Assembly: GCA_021838065.1 (NCBI GenBank)
Contig: JAKCEJ010000051.1
Coordinates: 1 to 12,047 of the forward strand
From: Pseudomonadota bacterium
GTDB lineage: Bacteria; Pseudomonadota; Gammaproteobacteria; Steroidobacterales; Steroidobacteraceae
Reading direction: 5' to 3'
Length of the DNA: 12,047 bases
The notes under the pieces were generated by a model, which had not been told where the DNA came from, made no database searches, and saw only the letters and a program-made list of their open reading frames with translations. The position numbers were made by a program, and so were the translations under genes. Positions within the stretch are counted from its first letter, which is position 1; each line of letters starts with the position of its first letter. Shown piece by piece: positions 8,615-12,047 of the stretch.

Positions 8615-9697
8615 TCAGGCCGCGCGGGCCACCGATTCGATCACGCCGCCCCCGAGGCAGCGCTCGCCCTCGTACACGACGGCGTACTGGCCCGGCGTGA
8701 CCGCCCGCTGCGGCCGCTCGAAAACGATCCGGGCCGCCCTGTCCGTGAGCGGCTCGAGCCTCGCCCGCTGGTCGGCCTGGCGGTAGCGCACCTTGACGGT
8801 ACAGGCAAAGGGCTCGGCGCGCGGGCGCGAGAGCCAGTGCAGCGGGCCGGTGGTGAGCGCTGCGCTGAGGAGCAGAGGATGATCCTGTCCCTGCACGACG
8901 ATGAGCGCGTTGCGCGCGGGGTCCTTGGCCGCCACGTACCAGGGGAGCTCCGGGCGCCCCGGGCGTCCGCCGATGTTGAGCCCGGCGCGCTGGCCGAGGG
9001 TATAGAAGGAGAGCCCGCGATGCTCACCGAGCGCCTCGCCCTCGGCGCTCTGGATCGGGCCGGGCCGCTCCTTAAGAAATCGGCCGAGGAACTCGCGGAA
9101 CGGGCGCTCGCCGATGAAGCAGATCCCGGTGCTGTCGGGCTTGTCGAACACCGGCAGGCCCGCTGCGCGCGCGCGTGCGCGCACCTCGGATTTCTCGAGC
9201 TCGCCGATCGGCATCAGCGTGCGCGCCAGCTCGCGCCGCTCGACGGCGTGCAGGAAATAGCTCTGGTCCTTGGCCGCATCGCGCGCCTTGTGCAGCTCGG
9301 GGCCCCCGGCGCCGCTGAGCAGCCGCGCATAGTGCCCGGTGGCGAAGCACTCCGCGCCGAGACGCTCGGCATAGCGCAGCGCCACGCCGAATTTGATCTC
9401 GCGGTTGCACAGCACATCGGGATTGGGGGTGCGTCCGGCGCGGTGCTCGGAGAGAAAGTACTCAAAGACGCGCTCGCGGTACTCGGCCGCGAAGCTCACG
9501 CGGTGCAGCGGGATGCCGAGCTCTTGGGCCACGGCGCGCGCATCCTGGAAGTCCTCGGCGGCCGTGCAGTACCCGTCCTCGTCCTCTTCCCAGTTGCTCA
9601 TGAACAGGCCCTGCACCTCCCAGCCCTGTTGCTTCAGGCACAGCGCGGCGACCGCCGAGTCGACGCCGCCCGAGAGGCCGACGATGGCGCGCTTCAT
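8615..9697 (-). CDS. mnmA: tRNA-specific 2-thiouridylase MnmA
   Basis: The enzyme adenylates and then thiolates U34 of Lys, Glu and Gln tRNAs, taking sulfur through the Tus relay or an IscS-type donor. From the ATG at 9697 it is 360 residues, the normal length. The PP-loop SGGVDS is at 9-14. The catalytic pair is Cys97 in PNPDVLCNREIKFG and Cys193 in DSTGICFIGERPF, matching E. coli Cys102 and Cys199. FMSNWEEDEDGYC and GHYARL are also family hallmarks. The C-terminal beta-barrel ends with the usual PGQYAVVYEGERCLGGGVI. An upstream frame extension to 9766 is rejected because it lies in the Nudix gene. The ATG overlaps the Nudix stop (ATGA), preceded closely by GAGGA, so coupling is likely. Confidence 0.97.
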   Translation of the reverse strand: MKRAIVGLSGGVDSAVAALCLKQQGWEVQGLFMSNWEEDEDGYCTAAEDFQDARAVAQELGIPLHRVSFAAEYRERVFEYFLSEHRAGRTPNPDVLCNREIKFGVALRYAERLGAECFATGHYARLLSGAGGPELHKARDAAKDQSYFLHAVERRELARTLMPIGELEKSEVRARARAAGLPVFDKPDSTGICFIGERPFREFLGRFLKERPGPIQSAEGEALGEHRGLSFYTLGQRAGLNIGGRPGRPELPWYVAAKDPARNALIVVQGQDHPLLLSAALTTGPLHWLSRPRAEPFACTVKVRYRQADQRARLEPLTDRAARIVFERPQRAVTPGQYAVVYEGERCLGGGVIESVARAA

Positions 9698-10173
9698 ACT
9701 TCCTCGGCGGGCACGGCGAGCGCCCCGTCGAATTCCAGTCGCGCGATCGGCTCGAGCGCCACGCACAGGCCGGCGAGGTAATCCTCGAGGCAGCGCAGCA
9801 CGAGCGGGCTGCGCAGCTGCTCGTGCCGCGCGCGAATCTCATCCGGCGTCAGCCAGCGCGCAGCGACGATGCCGCTGTCGAGCGGCTGGTGCGCCTGGTG
9901 ATCGCTTACGGTGCCGGTGAAAGCGAAGCGCTTGTAGAGGCGCTGCGTGCGCGGGTGGCGCCACAGGTACACCCCGAGCAGCCGCTCGGGGGTGAACTTC
10001 CAGGCGCTCTCCTCGCGCACCTCGCGCACGACCGCCTCGATGAGCGTCTCGCCGCGCTCCAGGTGACCGGCCGGCTGATTGAGCACGAGCCGACCGTCGA
10101 TGTTCTCCTCGACGAGCAGAAAGCGGCCCTCGGCCTCGGCGAGCGCCGCCACGGTGATCTCGGGGATGGACAT
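9694..10173 (-). CDS. nudJ: NudJ-like Nudix hydrolase
   Basis: This is a pyrophosphohydrolase of 159 residues. In E. coli NudJ acts on several nucleoside di- and triphosphates and on hydroxymethylpyrimidine pyrophosphate. The Nudix box spans 36-58: Gly36, Glu42, then REVREES with the metal-binding glutamates Glu54 and Glu55. The usual Gly near its end is Ala57. ESAWKFTPERLLGVYLW is a strong NudJ-like stretch, and the position directly before mnmA agrees. The ATG at 10173 is chosen because the longer frame to 10362 is an arginine-rich shadow of the neighbouring gene. There is no Shine-Dalgarno sequence: the 19 bases before the ATG form a palindrome containing TATAAT. The gene may thus be translated from a leaderless message or by coupling from upstream. 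Confidence 0.9.
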   Translation of the reverse strand: MSIPEITVAALAEAEGRFLLVEENIDGRLVLNQPAGHLERGETLIEAVVREVREESAWKFTPERLLGVYLWRHPRTQRLYKRFAFTGTVSDHQAHQPLDSGIVAARWLTPDEIRARHEQLRSPLVLRCLEDYLAGLCVALEPIARLEFDGALAVPAEEV

Positions 10174-10192
10174 GGGCGGATTATATCCGCCC
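10174..10192 (-). promoter_or_regulatory. Perfect dyad containing a consensus -10 box, abutting nudJ start
   Basis: On the minus strand GGGCGGATATAATCCGCCC has 8-base arms around an ATA centre and touches the nudJ ATG. TATAAT (10180-10185) is a perfect -10 box; normal spacing puts the start of transcription at about 10173, the A of the ATG. The best -35 candidate (CTGAGC, 10203-10208) matches only three of six. Confidence 0.5.
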
Positions 10193-10204
10193 CGGTGCCG
10201 CGGC

Positions 10205-10786
10205 TCAGGCGAGGCGCGCGAGGCGCAGGCTCTCCGGCGGCGTGCAGGTGTCCCAGAGCTGGTCGAACTCGTGCAGGTACAGCCGCGCCACCGGCACGTT
10301 GTCGAGATCCGCGATGCCGTCCCAGCAGTCGGCCCGCAGCCGGTACATGATGGCGCGCTCATCGGCGATCAGATAGGCGCAGTGCGGCGCGCCGTTGCGC
10401 GCCGGGAGGTTGCGCACATCGATGCAGCTCGAGAGGCGCCGCGCCATGGCGAGGAAGCGGTGACCGTCGGCGCTCGAGCGCCCCGGCTCACCGATCAGCA
10501 CGCGCACCTTGGCGAAGGGGCGCGCGAGCACCAAGCGCTTGACCACCTCGAGAAACTCGCTCTGATCGTAGAGCTCCGGCTCGAGGTTCGGTGTGTAGAT
10601 CGACACCAGCCGCTGGGCGCGGGCGGCGACCAGATTCACCGCGGTGCGCGCCTCGTTGAGCGAGGTCAGCACCGTCAGCGCCTCGAGGTTGCAGGTGTCC
10701 TCGCAGGGGTCGGACTCCGGCGCGTAGCGGGCATGCGCCAGCCCCGCGAGTACGTTGTATTCGGCAATCTCGACACCAGGAGACAC
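10205..10786 (-). CDS. Unknown protein with degenerate phospholipase-D-like motif
   Basis: I do not recognise a characterised family with certainty. It encodes 193 residues from a GTG at 10786; a stop at 10799-10801 in frame excludes a longer start except through non-standard codons. There is no signal peptide or membrane segment. LVSIYTPNLEPELYDQSEFLEVVKRL followed by KVRVLIGEP (about 94-102 region) looks like the strand-helix-strand of a phospholipase-D-like half-domain. HCAYLIAD (135-142) fits HxKxxxxD with the lysine replaced by Ala137, so it would be catalytically dead or a non-enzymatic relative. Conserved-looking Trp, His and Asp residues lie in WDGIADLDNVPVARLYLHEFDQLWD (155-179). It occupies the place hflD has in E. 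coli between purB and mnmA/nudJ but shows no resemblance that I can see to HflD. Function unknown. Confidence 0.75.
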   Translation of the reverse strand: MSPGVEIAEYNVLAGLAHARYAPESDPCEDTCNLEALTVLTSLNEARTAVNLVAARAQRLVSIYTPNLEPELYDQSEFLEVVKRLVLARPFAKVRVLIGEPGRSSADGHRFLAMARRLSSCIDVRNLPARNGAPHCAYLIADERAIMYRLRADCWDGIADLDNVPVARLYLHEFDQLWDTCTPPESLRLARLA

Positions 10787-10806
10787 TATGGCGGTCCGTC
10801 AACGAC

Positions 10807-10821
10807 GTCTGCTGCGCAGAC
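10807..10821. repeat. Small perfect hairpin in the leader of the unknown gene
   Basis: GTCTGC (10807-10812) and GCAGAC (10816-10821) pair around a TGC loop. The stem lies 21 bases before the GTG start on the minus-strand transcript. No U-tract follows. Confidence 0.5.
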
Positions 10822-10841
10822 AGTGACCGCAATTTTAGAGA

Positions 10842-10872
10842 GACCGGGGCACCGCGCCGTGCCGAGCCGGTC
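10842..10872. repeat. Strong bulged hairpin between purB and the unknown gene
   Basis: GACCGG (10842-10847) pairs with CCGGTC (10867-10872) and GGCAC (10848-10852) with GTGCC (10859-10863), leaving a GAG bulge (10864-10866) and a six-base loop. On the minus strand it is followed by TCTCT, a poor U-tract, so it may be a weak terminator of purB. TAAAAT (10832-10837), five of six to a -10 box, lies just beyond and could serve the next gene. Confidence 0.55.
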
Positions 10873-10876
10873 ACAG

Positions 10877-10904
10877 AATCGCCCGCGTGCGCCGCGGGGC
10901 GATT
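10877..10904 (-). terminator. Terminator-like hairpin directly after purB
   Basis: On the minus strand AATCGCCC (10897-10904) pairs with GGGCGATT (10877-10884) around a 12-base GC-rich loop, starting two bases after the purB stop codon. The base run after it (CTGTGACC) has no U-tract, so factor-independent termination is doubtful; 3'-end protection of the purB message is equally possible. Confidence 0.4.
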
Positions 10905-10906
10905 TG

Positions 10907-12047
10907 TCATATTTCCCCGGCCAACTCCGCAGCCCAGCCGATGTAGTCGGCCGGGTGCAGGCCGCGCAGCCGGCGCTTCTCATCTGCCGGCAGGGGCAGC
11001 GTGTCGATGAATTCCGCGAGCGAGCGCTCATCGATGCAGCGTCCGCGGGTGAAGGCCTTCAGCCGCTCGTAGCCCTCGGGGATGCCCGCCGCGCGCAGCA
11101 CCGTTTGCACCGCCTCGCCGAGCACCTCCCAGGCGCCGTCGAGATCCTCGCGCATGCGGGCCGCATCCGCCTCGACCTTGCCGAGCCCCCGCACGAGCGC
11201 GCGCCAGGCGATCAACGTATGGCCGAGCGCGACGCCGAGGTTGCGCAGCACGGTCGAGTCGGTCAGGTCGCGCTGCCAGCGCGACACCGGCAGCTTCTCG
11301 GCGAAGTGGCGCAGCAGCGCGTTGGCGATGCCGAGGTTGCCTTCGGCGTTCTCGAAGTCGATGGGGTTGACCTTGTGCGGCATGGTCGATGAGCCGACCT
11401 CGCCGGCGAGCGCGCGCTGCTTCAGATACCCGAGCGAGATATAACCCCAGAAGTCGCGGCTCAAGTCGAGCAGCACGACATTCAATCCTGCGAGCGCATC
11501 GCAGTACTCGCCGATCCAGTCGTGCGGCTCGATCTGCGTGGTGTAGGCGTTGCGCTCGAGGCCGAGCGACTCGATGAACGCGCCGCTCACGGCGCGCCAG
11601 TCCACCCCGGGGAGCGCGGCGCGATGCGCGTTGAAATTGCCGACCGCGCCGTTCCACTTGCCGAGGATTGCGACCGCCGCCCAGCGCCGCTCGGCGCGGT
11701 GCAGCCGCGCCACGAAGTTCGCCACTTCCTTGCCGAGGGTGGTCGGGCTCGCCGGCTGTCCGTGGGTGCGCGCGAGCATGGCGTAGCGGGCTGAGTGGTG
11801 CGCCAGCGCAGTGAGTTCGCCGACGAGCGTTGCAAGCGGCGCGCGCATCTGCTCGCGCGCGGCGCGTAGCAGCAGTGCGTAACTGACGTTGTTGATGTCC
11901 TCGGAGGTGCAGCCGAAGTGAACGAGCTCCAGGCTGGCCGGCGAGGCGCCGGCCGAGGCGAGCTCGCCGCGCACGTAGTACTCGACCGCCTTCACATCGT
12001 GATTGATGCGCGCCTCGATCGCCTTGACCGCCGCGGCGCAACCGCTA
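10907..12047 (-). CDS. purB: Adenylosuccinate lyase, N-terminus cut by window edge
   Basis: This enzyme of purine synthesis removes fumarate from SAICAR and from adenylosuccinate. The frame is open to the right edge; 379 residues are visible and, compared with the 456-residue E. coli enzyme, roughly 75-80 N-terminal residues are missing. The visible part begins SGCAAAVKAIEARINHDVKAVEYY, the typical PurB helix. Catalytic regions are present: CTSEDINNVSY, THGQPASPTTLGKE with the general-acid histidine, and the fumarase/lyase signature GSSTMPHKVNPIDFEN with the mobile-loop serines. A GTG at 11995 is an internal Val, not the start. It is the closely E. coli-like bacterial branch (INHDVKAVEY). The stop is followed at once by a hairpin, then a 120-base structured gap before the next gene. 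Confidence 0.96.
   Translation of the reverse strand, partial: SGCAAAVKAIEARINHDVKAVEYYVRGELASAGASPASLELVHFGCTSEDINNVSYALLLRAAREQMRAPLATLVGELTALAHHSARYAMLARTHGQPASPTTLGKEVANFVARLHRAERRWAAVAILGKWNGAVGNFNAHRAALPGVDWRAVSGAFIESLGLERNAYTTQIEPHDWIGEYCDALAGLNVVLLDLSRDFWGYISLGYLKQRALAGEVGSSTMPHKVNPIDFENAEGNLGIANALLRHFAEKLPVSRWQRDLTDSTVLRNLGVALGHTLIAWRALVRGLGKVEADAARMREDLDGAWEVLGEAVQTVLRAAGIPEGYERLKAFTRGRCIDERSLAEFIDTLPLPADEKRRLRGLHPADYIGWAAELAGEI

Noticed and set aside
10079..11392. A 437-codon plus-strand frame spanning nudJ, the unknown gene, the hairpin gap and purB.
   Set aside because: It overlaps three supported minus-strand genes and shows the composition of a GC-driven shadow.

Overview
The window is a gene-dense stretch of a high-GC bacterial chromosome (I estimate GC in the upper 60s per cent by eye). 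It carries ten genes, all of housekeeping or metabolic type. I see no mobile element, tRNA, rRNA or CRISPR array. On the minus strand the order purB - small unknown gene - nudJ-like Nudix gene - mnmA resembles the purB-hflD-mnmA-nudJ neighbourhood of Gammaproteobacteria. The AcnA-type aconitase and a tryptophan 2,3-dioxygenase close to the Xanthomonas type point the same way. A high-GC gammaproteobacterium is therefore my best guess, but this is an inference from gene order and protein character, not from a marker gene.

Layout. (1) Positions 1-3330, minus strand, read right to left: an ABC exporter pair (ATPase then permease, ATGA overlap), a low-specificity L-threonine aldolase and a thioredoxin-family protein cut by the left edge. 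All are closely packed and probably one transcript. (2) Positions 3331-3456 are a divergent promoter region. (3) Positions 3457-5060, plus strand: a YgjP-type zinc metallopeptidase whose stop overlaps the start of tryptophan 2,3-dioxygenase (ATGA overlap). (4) Positions 5075-12047, minus strand, read right to left: adenylosuccinate lyase (cut by the right edge), a small unknown gene resembling a degenerate phospholipase-D fold, a NudJ-like Nudix hydrolase, MnmA, aconitase A and a HAD-IB phosphatase. The two blocks converge at 5061-5074 with only 14 bases between stop codons.

How the genes fit together. purB serves purine synthesis and the conversion of succino-AMP. nudJ and mnmA are translationally coupled, and MnmA makes the 2-thio group of wobble uridine in tRNA. 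AcnA serves the TCA cycle. The dioxygenase opens tryptophan breakdown through N-formylkynurenine, but no other kynurenine-pathway gene is present. The ABC pair lacks substrate clues.

The most interesting content lies in the short intergenic gaps rather than the genes. The purB-to-unknown gap (10787-10906) is almost wholly made of three hairpins with an alternative pairing. The nudJ start is abutted by a perfect dyad that contains a consensus TATAAT, suggesting a leaderless message. The mnmA-acnA gap holds two overlapping, mutually exclusive stem-loops around a consensus -10 box. The gene occupying the hflD position is a second point of interest. I found no convincing new defence or mobile system here.
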